A stretch of DNA of 64,000 bases from Undibacterium hunanense (GTDB lineage Bacteria > Pseudomonadota > Gammaproteobacteria > Burkholderiales > Burkholderiaceae_D), in NCBI RefSeq assembly GCF_014284335.1, contig NZ_JACOGF010000013.1, forward strand, positions 117,061 to 181,060, written 5' to 3'. Below, piece by piece: positions 51,132-61,742 of the stretch. The notes under the pieces are model-generated. The model did no database searches. It had not been told where the DNA came from and worked only from the letters and a program-made list of their open reading frames with translations. The position numbers and the translations under genes were made by a program. The first letter of the stretch is position 1. Each line of letters starts with the position of its first letter.

Positions 51132-54100
51132 ATGTTCCGTCATCAAATTTTTCAGCGCAGTGTATCCAGTGTCGTATTGGTTGCTTTTACTAGCCTGACC
51201 TTTTATCCCATGGCTGTATCAGCACAAGCGCGCGCAGCCGCAGATATGGCAAACAACATTAGGCAGGCAAAGAGTGACGTAACATTAGGCGCAATATCGA
51301 GCAAATTCCCTGTGCTTGCGACCACTGTCAATACCACAGCGGTCACAAAAACCAGCAGCGCAGAAGATAGGCTAAGCCAGTTGCTCAAGCAAATCCAGGA
51401 TGAAGTCAAAGCAGTTGCGCCAACAACCAGCATAGCTTCCAACACCACAACCAGCACCCCAGCCAAAACTAGCTTACTCGCCCTGACCGCTACGACCAGC
51501 AACAAAACCGACTTGATCAATCAGCACGTCAGCACCATCCGTAGTGCAAATAGCCAGATCAAAGCACTCTACAGTGATATTGACCAAAGCTTTAAAGATA
51601 CAGAGCAGCACCTTAAAGATGCCAAGCTCTCGTCTGAAATATTGGCGCGTCATAGCAAGGCAGTTGCACTATATCAAAGCCGCCAGGCAGAGTTTGACAA
51701 AATTATGGAAAGAGTCGCCGACGCTGATGACAAACGCCAGACCAGTGATCGTCAGACCGCATTGACAGACCTGAGCAGTTTCATGGACAAGTATCCCAAT
51801 GCCAAGCCGCATCAATATACTGACCCTAATAAACTACCCTTTGGCAGTTCCAGCAACAAAGTCAGAAAACCCAACGAAACCAAGGCCCAATATCAAGCCA
51901 GTCTGTTTCCGCCGAAATACGATAAAGTTATGCTAGCTGGGCAAATACCAGATGGTTTGAAACTGGCGCAAGCGACACTTCCCGATATACCAGTAGCACA
52001 AGACACGGCAGCGACAGAAGACATCCAGTTGACACCCGCCATCAAGGCACAAGCGGCGGCGCTGAACAACAATCCCGTACAGATTTACAACTGGGTCAGA
52101 AACAACATCAGCTTCATTCCCAGTTACGGCAGCATACAAGGCAGTGAACTGACCTTGCAAAACAAACGTGGCAATGCCTTTGATACAGCCAGCCTGCTCA
52201 TCGCTCTGTATAGATCAGCAGGCATTCCAGCAAGATACGTTTACGGCACAATTGACGTACCTGCCGATAAAGTCATGAACTGGGTTGGTGGTGTCACAAG
52301 GGCCGAGGCAGCACAAAGCCTGTTAGGGCAAGGCGGCATCCCCAACATCGGCCTTTCCAGCGGCGGTAAGATTAGCACCATCCGTATGGAACACGTGTGG
52401 GTAGAAGCCTTTGTTGATTACGCACCAAGCAGAGGCGCCATCAACAAAAAACCGAACACCTGGGTGCCGATGGATGCCAGTTTTAAGCAGTATACGTTTA
52501 CGCAAGGGATGGACCTCAAAAACAAGGTTCAACTTAACAGCCAGGACCTTTTGGCACAGGTACAGCAAGGGGCGACTGTCAATGAGGCAGGTGGTTACGT
52601 ACAAAACCTGAATCAGGCTAATTTGCAGATGCAAATTAGCAATTACCAAACGCAAGTGCAAAATTATGTGACCAACCAAAAAATGAACGCTGCATTAGGA
52701 GATATTTTTGGTGAGAAAAAAATTATTACGGAAAATTACGCAATCCTTTTAGGGAGTCTGCCATACCAAACTATCGCGATAGGAAATACTTTTCAAAGAT
52801 TACCCGATAATTTGCATGTAAGGATTTCATTCAATCTTTATACATCCGCAGTGGATAAAGCTAATCGGCAACCCGCATTGACAAAAACTTTGAATCTAAG
52901 TGATATCGCTGGTAAAAGAATAGCAGTAGCATATACTCCTGCGACAGAAGCAGATCGACAAATTATTAGTCAATATGTGAATGATCAATCGTCCGCACTA
53001 CCAAGTTACTTAATTCAGCAAAAAGCCCAATTGCGTTTGGACGAGACTGTACTGGCCGAATACCCAGCCCAGGAAATGGGTATGCCGCAGTATTGGTCAT
53101 ATACTCTTTTTACTCCTGATGGTAATCAAATTGAAGAAGATTTCAAGGCTGAATCAGCTGTGGGAGACGAAATCGTATTTGGAGTAAATGGTAATGGCAT
53201 TTCGCCTGCTCAAGTAGAGTCACGTTACACAAATGTTGATCCAAATACTTCACTCGAAAATCTTAATCAGATTGCGCTTGGTTATTGGGCGCGAGCAGAT
53301 ATCTCTGACGAATGGATGGCTAAACAAAGCCAATACGTAACTTATCGACAGCCATCAATTGGCATGTTTGCTCAGCCACTTGCTGTGCGTTATTATTTTG
53401 GAATTCCGCGATTTGCCTCATATAAAAGCTATCTTATTGATATTCGGCGTTTAATCCAGTCTGCTGAAGGCGGAGACGGAAACATAAAGCTTCCAGATTA
53501 CATATTTCGCAGTGGAATGAAAAATTCATATCTGGAGGGGGCTGTCTTAGAAGAGGTATTGGATCTTGGTAAAGGTCAAGGAATGTCCGCAGTCGAAGTA
53601 CTTAAAGAGGCAAATGAAATTGGCATACCTATTTGGATGTTAAATAATAGCAATCTTGCCTCATTTCTGAACGTAACAAACTTATCTCTTGCAACACAAC
53701 AAGCTATCATTGATTCCGTTGCGTCTGGATTGATTGTATACGCACCAGAGCGCGAGGTAAATTTGAGTTACTGGTCTGGAAGCGCATATATAGCTATCGA
53801 TAAAACTACAGGTGCTGGTGCATATATCCTTGAAAGCGGCACGAATGGAGGAGCTTATGAAGCATGTGAGGAGGAAAAACAGCCAATAACAGTGTCTATC
53901 TCACAGAGTGTGCTGACCTTTGCTGCTATTGCATTAGCTGCAGTGTTGATTGTCGTCATGCTTCCAGAAGAACTGGTTGGTGGAGTAATAGTCATCGCAA
54001 TGCGCTTGCTTGGTTTAACAGCATTAACATTCTCTGTGAATTCTGCGGCTGCTGGAAAATGTAAAAACAATGATAAATGTCATAGAGGAAGATTTCAGGC

Positions 54101-54383
54101 GCAGGGTGGTGGATTGGAGGCATCCCAGCCTTGGGCGCAAGTGGCTCCTTTGACTCTTGGTCAAGCAACAGCATTGCTTACGACTCTTCAAGCAAGTCTT
54201 TCTCCAAAGGACCAAGCATTACGAGCAGGACCTTTTGCACAAGCGTTTAGATTTATTGAAGGTGCTGCAGTGTCTGGTGGTGTATGTGCTACGGTCATGA
54301 AGTCATTTTATCCAGACCCCCCGCTTCCGAATGGGATAAGGGTTGACATTGAAGTGCGTGCCGGGCAAGCCTTCGTACCTTAG
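51132..54383 (+). CDS. Exported transglutaminase-fold protein with variable C-terminal toxin-like domain
   Basis: The protein has a signal peptide (ending AVSAQA), a helical region (to about residue 300), a transglutaminase-like core and a long middle region homologous to the start of the RHS frame at 55615. The core has His in MEHVWVEAF and Asp in WVPMDASF, but the usual Cys position is Ala (52176-52178, in RGNAFDTASLL). After SNGGAYEACEEE-like sequence near 53865 the protein changes: a hydrophobic stretch (about 53890-54045) leads to a 110-residue end domain opening CHRGRFQAQGGG. This layout is that of polymorphic toxins. GC content falls sharply from about 52650 onward. I use the ATG at 51132, which puts the signal peptide at the N-terminus; 51087 is an alternative. 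Confidence 0.72.
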   Translation: MFRHQIFQRSVSSVVLVAFTSLTFYPMAVSAQARAAADMANNIRQAKSDVTLGAISSKFPVLATTVNTTAVTKTSSAEDRLSQLLKQIQDEVKAVAPTTSIASNTTTSTPAKTSLLALTATTSNKTDLINQHVSTIRSANSQIKALYSDIDQSFKDTEQHLKDAKLSSEILARHSKAVALYQSRQAEFDKIMERVADADDKRQTSDRQTALTDLSSFMDKYPNAKPHQYTDPNKLPFGSSSNKVRKPNETKAQYQASLFPPKYDKVMLAGQIPDGLKLAQATLPDIPVAQDTAATEDIQLTPAIKAQAAALNNNPVQIYNWVRNNISFIPSYGSIQGSELTLQNKRGNAFDTASLLIALYRSAGIPARYVYGTIDVPADKVMNWVGGVTRAEAAQSLLGQGGIPNIGLSSGGKISTIRMEHVWVEAFVDYAPSRGAINKKPNTWVPMDASFKQYTFTQGMDLKNKVQLNSQDLLAQVQQGATVNEAGGYVQNLNQANLQMQISNYQTQVQNYVTNQKMNAALGDIFGEKKIITENYAILLGSLPYQTIAIGNTFQRLPDNLHVRISFNLYTSAVDKANRQPALTKTLNLSDIAGKRIAVAYTPATEADRQIISQYVNDQSSALPSYLIQQKAQLRLDETVLAEYPAQEMGMPQYWSYTLFTPDGNQIEEDFKAESAVGDEIVFGVNGNGISPAQVESRYTNVDPNTSLENLNQIALGYWARADISDEWMAKQSQYVTYRQPSIGMFAQPLAVRYYFGIPRFASYKSYLIDIRRLIQSAEGGDGNIKLPDYIFRSGMKNSYLEGAVLEEVLDLGKGQGMSAVEVLKEANEIGIPIWMLNNSNLASFLNVTNLSLATQQAIIDSVASGLIVYAPEREVNLSYWSGSAYIAIDKTTGAGAYILESGTNGGAYEACEEEKQPITVSISQSVLTFAAIALAAVLIVVMLPEELVGGVIVIAMRLLGLTALTFSVNSAAAGKCKNNDKCHRGRFQAQGGGLEASQPWAQVAPLTLGQATALLTTLQASLSPKDQALRAGPFAQAFRFIEGAAVSGGVCATVMKSFYPDPPLPNGIRVDIEVRAGQAFVP

Positions 54384-54515
54384 TTAACGTCAACTTTATT
54401 GGCTTGCAACCAAAAAGTTATTGATGAAGATGGATGATAATAAGGCGTGTCGTAAATTGAGTCTGAGATTTTCTCATCGTGCAATAAAAGAATCTAATTT
54501 TAATAGGTATTAACG

Positions 54516-54806
54516 ATGCGCACATATACAAGCTGGGGTCCCAAAAATGCTCAATGTCCGAATACCCTAGTAGAGGGAGAAAATCCTCCTCAATTTAACG
54601 ATGGAACACGACAGCCAGATTGTGAGCAATTGTTTTGGCACATAGAGGCAGCTACTTGGGAAGAAGCAATGGCAATTTATCACCTACGTCAAGGTTGGGA
54701 GCCGTATAGGCCAGAGGGGAAGGCGTTGCCATGTCCCGAATGCGGATCATTGTTTTATCCAGAATCGAGTGGGCAATGTTGGAAGTGCGTTAAACAAATT
54801 TGTTAA
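54516..54806 (+). CDS. Small zinc-ribbon protein, probable immunity partner
   Basis: The 96-residue protein has an N-terminal region (TYTSWGPKNAQCPNTLVEG), a Trp-rich helix (LFWHIEAATWEEAMAIYHLRQGW) and a C-terminal zinc ribbon with CPECG and CWKC. It directly follows the variable C-terminal domain of the exported protein, 132 bases away, and has the same low GC. By position and size it is the likely immunity protein for that domain; I do not recognise a named family with certainty. The relic of another gene begins immediately at its stop codon. Confidence 0.6.
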   Translation: MRTYTSWGPKNAQCPNTLVEGENPPQFNDGTRQPDCEQLFWHIEAATWEEAMAIYHLRQGWEPYRPEGKALPCPECGSLFYPESSGQCWKCVKQIC

Positions 54807-54917
54807 CGAATTTCCTCACTTATTACGCTGAATTTGTTTGCGTCAACTTCACTGAACGTGGGATTGAGTTCTACAAACAAAATATTGATTAATGGAAAAA
54901 TTCCACGTTGAACGTCT
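54807..54917 (+). pseudogene. 3' relic of a gene homologous to the 54958 gene
   Basis: Read in the frame ACG AAT TTC CTC, this stretch gives a peptide with FTERGIEFYKQNID, then TAA, then WKNSTLNV and TGA. It aligns to the C-terminus of the next gene (FTPRGLEFYTKNIEYW then KNSSLII), and the DNA is similar too. Only the last 30 or so codons remain, cut exactly at the stop codon of the zinc-ribbon gene and carrying an internal stop in place of the Tyr codon. This is a decayed immunity-like gene end. Confidence 0.7.
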
Positions 54918-54957
54918 GATTTGCGAAACTCAATATATAAAAAATAAATGGGGCAAC

Positions 54958-55539
54958 ATGATTTTTAATAAACCGCTTCGTATAAATAGCTATTTTGAGG
55001 AAGCTGTTTATAGCGTTTTCCCAATGGAACCCATTCCGACCATTCCTGAAAATAAAAAAACAGATTTTAGCCGTGAAGCAAGAAGCTTGTTGAACGGCAG
55101 GCTGTGGAGCGAGGTTATTGGGCGGCGACTAAATTTTGGTAGCATGGACGTCCACTTCACGACCTGGATGAGTTCTTTGCCCTTGGATGTCGTCAAATAT
55201 TACCTACCGAGTCACTTAATTCTCGCTTCGATAATGCTGTCCTACGGCGCTGTCTCCAACTATCCGTTTGATTTAATGGAGGCATTAATTTTGCCTCCAT
55301 CCAAAGATTTGAATTTGCTCGCTGATATCGAATTTGAGCTATCGCTTGAATCTTTGTTGACACAAGATTCGGAAAACCCACTTGAGTTTTATAAGATTAT
55401 GAATCCTGATCAACGTTCCTGTATTGCTTATTTTCTTTCCATTTATGGAGAATACAAGAAATCAGAATTCACACCTCGTGGGCTTGAGTTCTACACAAAA
55501 AATATCGAGTACTGGAAAAATTCAAGCTTGATTATTTAA
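54958..55539 (+). CDS. Probable orphan immunity protein (DUF6714-like)
   Basis: The 193-residue protein has features that resemble DUF6714-type proteins: FEEAVYSVFPMEPIP near the start, SLPLDVVKYYLPSHLILASI in the middle and FTPRGLEFYTKN near the end. The frame is open from ATG 54892, but those first codons overlap the relic sequence and encode unrelated residues; ATG 54958 with GGGG just upstream is a better start. Its cognate toxin is not present intact, so it may be a leftover from an earlier cassette. AT-rich composition matches a foreign origin. Confidence 0.55.
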   Translation: MIFNKPLRINSYFEEAVYSVFPMEPIPTIPENKKTDFSREARSLLNGRLWSEVIGRRLNFGSMDVHFTTWMSSLPLDVVKYYLPSHLILASIMLSYGAVSNYPFDLMEALILPPSKDLNLLADIEFELSLESLLTQDSENPLEFYKIMNPDQRSCIAYFLSIYGEYKKSEFTPRGLEFYTKNIEYWKNSSLII

Positions 55540-55614
55540 ATCCAGAAAGAGACGGTTATAGCGCAACTCATTTCCCCAAATAGAGAAAAAGGGTCGCTCG
55601 ATTCTGGGTCATGA

Positions 55615-58600
55615 GTCAGCCGCGATGACCTCACCGGCGACCTGTTGCACCAGACCGTCCTGGCCTACTTCGCCACCACCGATGCCAACAGCGCCATCTT
55701 CCAGCGCGCCGCCGGTGTCATCGAACAACGCCTGCCGTCGCATGGACGTGCCGTGGCCCAGGTCAGCCCCGACTTCCTGCTCGGCATGGTCAACAACGTC
55801 AGCTTCCCTGGCGTCATTCTCGACATTGACCGCCTTAAAAGCGCCGTCGCCAGCCAAAGCACCGGTCTGAGCGCCCCCGTCTACAGCCGTCAGAGCAACC
55901 AGCGCAATGCCGCCTATGCCCATCTCGTGCTGGACAAACACTATGGCAGTGCGGCCAATGCAGCCACCAATACTGCTGCCGTCACCGCCGCCTCAGCCGT
56001 ACGCATCCTTGCCAAAGCCGCCAGCCAGCCGCAGACTCAGCCCGTGTATGCCGTGACCAGCAGCAACCTCAGTGCCGCCTTACTCAACATCAGCCTCACC
56101 GCCGACCAATCCAATGATCTGCAAAATGCCGTGGCCACCGGTTATCGCGTCCTGCTCCCACAAAACCCTGCCACCCTCAGTGGCTGGAGCGGACAAGCCA
56201 TGCAGATTGAAGACCCCCAGACCGGTGCCGGTGCCTATCGCCTGTCCGGCAACCTCAGCGGCACTGCCACCGCCGCCATCTTCGCTCCCCAAGGCATGGC
56301 CTGGCTTGCCCTGGCCCAACCGGTCCAGGCACTAGCCAGCATCAGTCCTGCCATCACGGCCAGCCAAAGCATCGATACCATCCTTGCCAGCATGCTCCCC
56401 AGTGGCGGTACTGGCGGCAATGACAACAGCGACCAGATCCGCTGGGCCTACTTCAGTGGCCAGGCCGACGTCGCCAATGGCCTCTTCCTGGCCCGCCTGG
56501 CCGCAGCACAAAACATCAGCAACACCACCAGCAACAGCAACACCGCCTGCGACAGCTTAAGCAGCATCATCGCCGCCAACCTCGGCACCGCCACCGGCTA
56601 TGACGACAGCGGCACCGGCAACACCGATGTCACCAGCGTCCCCGTCATCACCAGCGCCCCTGTCACAGCGGGCGTGGCGGCACAAGCCTATAGCTACCCC
56701 GTCGCTGCCCAAGACCCCAAAGGTGCTGCACTCATCTTCAGCCTGACTGACGCCCCCAGTGGCATGAGCATCAGCAAGACCGGCGTCATCAGCTGGACCA
56801 AACCCGTCATCGGCAACTTCAACGTCACCGTCCGTGCTGACAATGGCCGCGCCTATGCCGAACAACGCTACCAGCTCAGTGTCAGCGACCATGCCTTAGC
56901 CCTGTCCATCAGCCTCGCGGTTGCCCCCGCCCTGGTCAATCTCGGTGACAAAGTCACCATCACCGTCCTCACCAACGGCGGCACCGGCGCCATCAGCACC
57001 AGCCTGGCAGTCGATGGACAAGCCGTGCCCCTCAATACCGACGGCACCGCCGTCCTCACCGCCAGCACAGCAGGTGCCCACCAGATTACCGTCACCGCTA
57101 AAGACGACCTTGGCACCCTGACTAAAACCAGCCTCTACAGCGTCAAAGACCCCAGCGACACCAGCACCCCCGTCGCCCAGATCACCGCCCCTGTTGATGA
57201 TGCCGACGTCACCGCCCCTGGCATCATCACCGGTACCGCCAGCGCTAAAAGCCTCGCCTACTACCAGCTACTGCTGCGCGCCACTGACAGCAGTGACTGG
57301 CAAGAAATTGGCCGTGGCTACCAGTCCGTCACCAATGACAAGCTCGGCAAGCTTGACCCTACCCAATTACAGAACGGCATCTACGACCTCAACCTCATCG
57401 TCGTCAACACCAATGGCGTCCAGACCAACCACCTCATCACCGTTGATGTCAACCGCAACCTCAAGATAGGCCAGTTCAGCATCAGCTTTGAAGACATCAA
57501 CATCCAGGCGTCTGGCATCCCGATTCGCGTCACCCGCACCTACGACACCCGTCGCAAGAGCCAGAATCTTGACTTTGGGTATGGCTGGAGTGTCGATTAC
57601 CAGAACGTCCAGATTCGCAAGAACATGATCCTGGGCCTGCAATGGAACGTCATCACCTCCGGCACCAGCGTCTGTCTGCGCCCAGCGGGCAAGCGCAAGC
57701 TTGACATCACCCTGCCAACGGGGGAAGTGGCGCGTTTTACAGCCGCCAACAAAGTTGAATGCCAGACCGCCAGCATTCCGCTGATCGAAGTCCAGTTCAG
57801 CGCCTTGCCCGGCACCACCAGCACCCTCGAACTGGTGGATGTCCCCACCAGCCTGCACGCCGATGGTGGCATGTTGATCGACAAGGCCGATGCCAGCACC
57901 GGCACACCAGGCCCATGGAACCCGAAGAACTACAAACTCACCACCGAAGACAACTACCAGTACTTCCTGACCGATGGCATAGGCATCACCCGCATCAAAG
58001 ACCCGAACGGCAACACCCTGACCTATAACGACACCGGTGTGGCGCATTCCAACGGCACCGCCATCGCCTTTACGCGCGACGCCAATCATCACATCACTGG
58101 TCTGACCGACCCGTCCGGCAAACAGATCCGCTACACCTACAGTGCCAGTGGTGACTTGATGAGCATGACGGACCGTAACGGTGCAGTCAGCAGCATGACC
58201 TACGACCGCAACCATGGTCTGGCCAGCTTTACCGACCCCGATGGTCATCTGGCAGCACGCTATGAATACGATGCCGACGGACGCCTGATCGCGGCGTATG
58301 ACGCCAATGGCAAAGCCATCCAGATGAACCATGACATCGACAACAACCGCGAGACGGTGACAGACAGGAGAGGGTACAAGACCACCTATACCTATGATGC
58401 GTATGGCAATGTGACACAGATCATCAATCCCTTAAATCAGATCACGACCTACACCTATGATGCCAATGGTAACCAGGCCAGTGTGACGAATGCGGCGGGG
58501 CAGACGACGCTCAGTAGTTATGATCCTAAGAGTTATAAGCAGACTAGTGAGACGGATCCTTTAGGGCATGTCAATCGCTGGAGGTATGACAGCCAGACCA

Positions 58601-61600
58601 GAACGCAACTATTGGCGAGTACGGATGCCAACGGGAATAGTACGAGTTATTTGTATGGTAGTGATGCTACGTTGATCACTCAGCCTCTCGGTAGTGGAAT
58701 CAATCTGCGTAATGACAGTGCAGGCAATGTGACTATCGTTAATGTAGCAGGACAGATTACCCAATATCAATATGATGCGAAGGGTAACAAGGTCAGTGAA
58801 ACCGATGCTGCTGGCAAAGTCATTACCTATGCTTATGATGCCAACGGCAAAGAGATTAGCCGAAGCTGGATAGCGACAGTCAATGTCAACGGAACTCCGG
58901 CACAGAAAACAGTTAGCGTTACGCGTGTACTTGACAATGAAGGAAGAGTGTTAAGTTTAACGGACGCCTTAGGTATCACTACAAAAACGGAATACACCGC
59001 TGGTGGACAGGTTAGTGCGAATGTTGATCCGCAAGGGCGTCGCACTAGCTATCAATATGACAGTACCGGCAAACTGGTGAGTACAACTTATCCGGATGGC
59101 AGTAGTACCAGCAGCGCTTATGATGCGGGAGGAAATAAGGCCAGTGACACCGACAGGCAGGGGCGCACAACACGTTATGAGTACGATGCTCTAAATCGTC
59201 TAGTCAGGACTATTGCAGCAGATGGTAGTACGAATAGTAGTACTTACGATACTGCTGGTCAGGTCGCAAGTACTACTGACGCTAAAGGTAATACGATCAC
59301 CAATACCTACGATGATGCAGGTCGTTTAATAACACTGGCGGATGCCATTGGAAAGCAAACCAAATACGAATACGACAATGCAGGTAATCGCACCAAAATT
59401 ACCGATGCGACCGGTAAGGTTACACAGTTCCAGTACGATGCACTGAACCGGTTGACCAGCACCATCTATCCAGATAATACGACCAACACAACGGTGTTGC
59501 GTGCGGATGGACGCAAGCAGTCAGAAACAGATCAGGCGGGGAACACCACGGTTTACGGTTACGACCCAGCGGGGCGTTTGAACAGCGTTGTTCAAACCAA
59601 TGCAGCGACTCAACAGCAGACCAGCTATGCCTATGACGGCAATGGAAACAAAACCAACCAGATTGATGCGCAAGGGCATACCACAAGCTGGACTTATGAT
59701 GTCAACAATCGTCTAGTCAGCAGAACTTTACCAGCAGGACAGGTAGAGAAATTTGCATATGACCTGAGTGGCAATCAAAGCCAGAAGACTGATTTCAGTA
59801 ATCAGGCGACCAGCTATATTTACAATAATCTGGATCAAATCATACAGACGAACCGTCCAGATGGCGTTAGTGTTGCAAACACGTACAACGGGAATGGGCT
59901 GATTAGCGCGACTACGGTCAGTGGTGGCAATAGCAGTAATGGCGCGCAAAACGGTCAAACCAGCTATCAATATGATGCGCAGGATCGTATTACCAAGCAT
60001 ACCAATCCAGATGGAAGTTATTTGGCTTACGCCTATGACGCCAACGGCAACATTACTGAGCGTAGTACCTCTGCTGGAACGGTCAAATATGGCTATGACG
60101 CGAATAAGAAGTTGATTAGCGTCACTGATGCTAGCAATAAAACGACGACAAGTACCTATGATGCCGCAGGCAGGTTGGCGACAACGACGCTGCCAAATGG
60201 CATTACTGCAAATTATGCATATGATCCCAATGGTAGATTGCAATATGTATTGCATCAAAAAGCCAATGGAAACATTGTTGCGGGTAGTCGTTATACCTTA
60301 GCACCTAACGGTCAGCGTACCAAGATTGAGGAATTTGATAATCTCAGTACAGTAACTGCAAATGTAGCAGCAAATCCTGTGCGCACCACAAGTTATCAAT
60401 ATGACGGTGTGAAGCGACTGACGGAAGAGTTGTTGAAAGACAGAACAGGTGCCACCGTCAGAACAACTGACTATCAATACGATAAAGTGGGGAATCGTTC
60501 GCAAAAAACAGAAACGACGCAGGCAGGAACGGAAATAACTGCTTATTCTTATGATAGCAATGACAGGCTGGTACAGGAAACTAAAACGGTTGGTGCAACA
60601 CAAAGTACTACCAGCTATACCTGGGATGATAAGGGTAATCTGATCACAAAGACGGTTGCAGGGCAAGTTACTGTTTATAGTTGGAATGCAGATAATCGTC
60701 TGATTGAAGTGAAACAGGGTACAACACAAGCTGGTGCGATAACTGTAGCTAAGTATAGCTATGATGCATTGGGCAACCGTGTTCAGAAAACGGAAGCGGA
60801 TAAAGTTACGACATACTTAACGGATAATACGTTTGAATATGCACAGACTGTGCAGGAAAGTATTACACAAGGCTCGACTACCCAGGCAGTAAATTATGTG
60901 TGGGGCAATGGCCTGGTCCAGCAAAGTAGAACGGGGCAGAATAGTTATTATCATGCGGATGGCTTGGGTAGCACTAAAGCGCTGACGGATGAAATAGGTA
61001 ATGCGACTGATGCTTATCAATATGATGCGTTTGGTGCTGTACTGAATCACGCGGGTACTACGCAGAATGCTTATCGGTATACGGGCGAATATTATGATGA
61101 CAGCATCAGTCTCCAATACAATAGGGCGCGATGGTATGAGGCCAATGCAGGGCACTTTGTTTCGATGGATACCTATCCTGGTACTATAAGGAAGCCAGCG
61201 TCATTGCATAAGTATGCGTATGTTCAAAATGACCCAGTAAACAAGACTGATCCTAGTGGCCGAATAATTTTAGAATTATTGATGGCCCCTGTGTCAGTTG
61301 GCACACAGTTATCTTTGTTGTCACTGCAACTTGGAACATATGCCTACGCTACCAAAACAATTTTTGAGACTATGCGGCGTCTCACGTTTGGTAGCTATAC
61401 TGAACTGAGGAAAATGGTAGTTGCAAACAAAGGTATTTGGGTTGGTGCGCAAGCTGCAAAAGAAGAAGTACATCATTTGATTGAGAAGAGGTTACTGTCT
61501 AGATCACCGTTTTTGCGAACAATATATTCAAGCGTAAGTGAAATGGAGTCGGTTTGCATTAGCAAAGAGTTGCACCAATACTTTACTAATCGATGGGCAG

Positions 61601-61737
61601 AGGCAATTGCAAAACGAGGGACGAAAGCCTATGATGCAAATGACAAATTAACTGCGGCTGACTTAATAGAAGCAGCGGAATTAGTGTACAAGGACTACCC
61701 GGAGTATCTTGAACGAATATATTTAGTATTGCTATAA
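55615..61737 (+). pseudogene. 5'-truncated RHS-repeat gene with HNH-like C-terminal tip
   Basis: The frame is open from 55615 just after an in-frame TGA (55612-55614), and the first residues continue homology with the middle of the exported protein at 51132; there is no ATG/GTG start or ribosome-binding site before the homologous region. About 2040 codons remain. The order is: truncated transglutaminase-protein segment, cadherin/Ig-like domains, the RHS entry (PIRVTRTYDTRR at 57520), many YD repeats (about 58000-60900), the core end RYTGEYYDDSISLQYNRARWYEANAGHF reduced to RHS-associated form, then DPSG and a 130-residue tip. The tip carries EEVHHLIEKRLL (His-His at 61471-61476) and resembles HNH-type nuclease toxins. 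GC is about 60% up to 58400 and clearly lower after, so the gene is itself a mosaic. Probably silent unless recombined into an intact gene. Confidence 0.75.
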
Positions 61738-61742
61738 ATTAA

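Noticed and set aside
54892..54957. N-terminal extension of the DUF6714-like gene to ATG 54892
   Set aside because: These codons overlap the relic of a homologous gene's 3' end, are read in a different frame there, and lack a ribosome-binding site.
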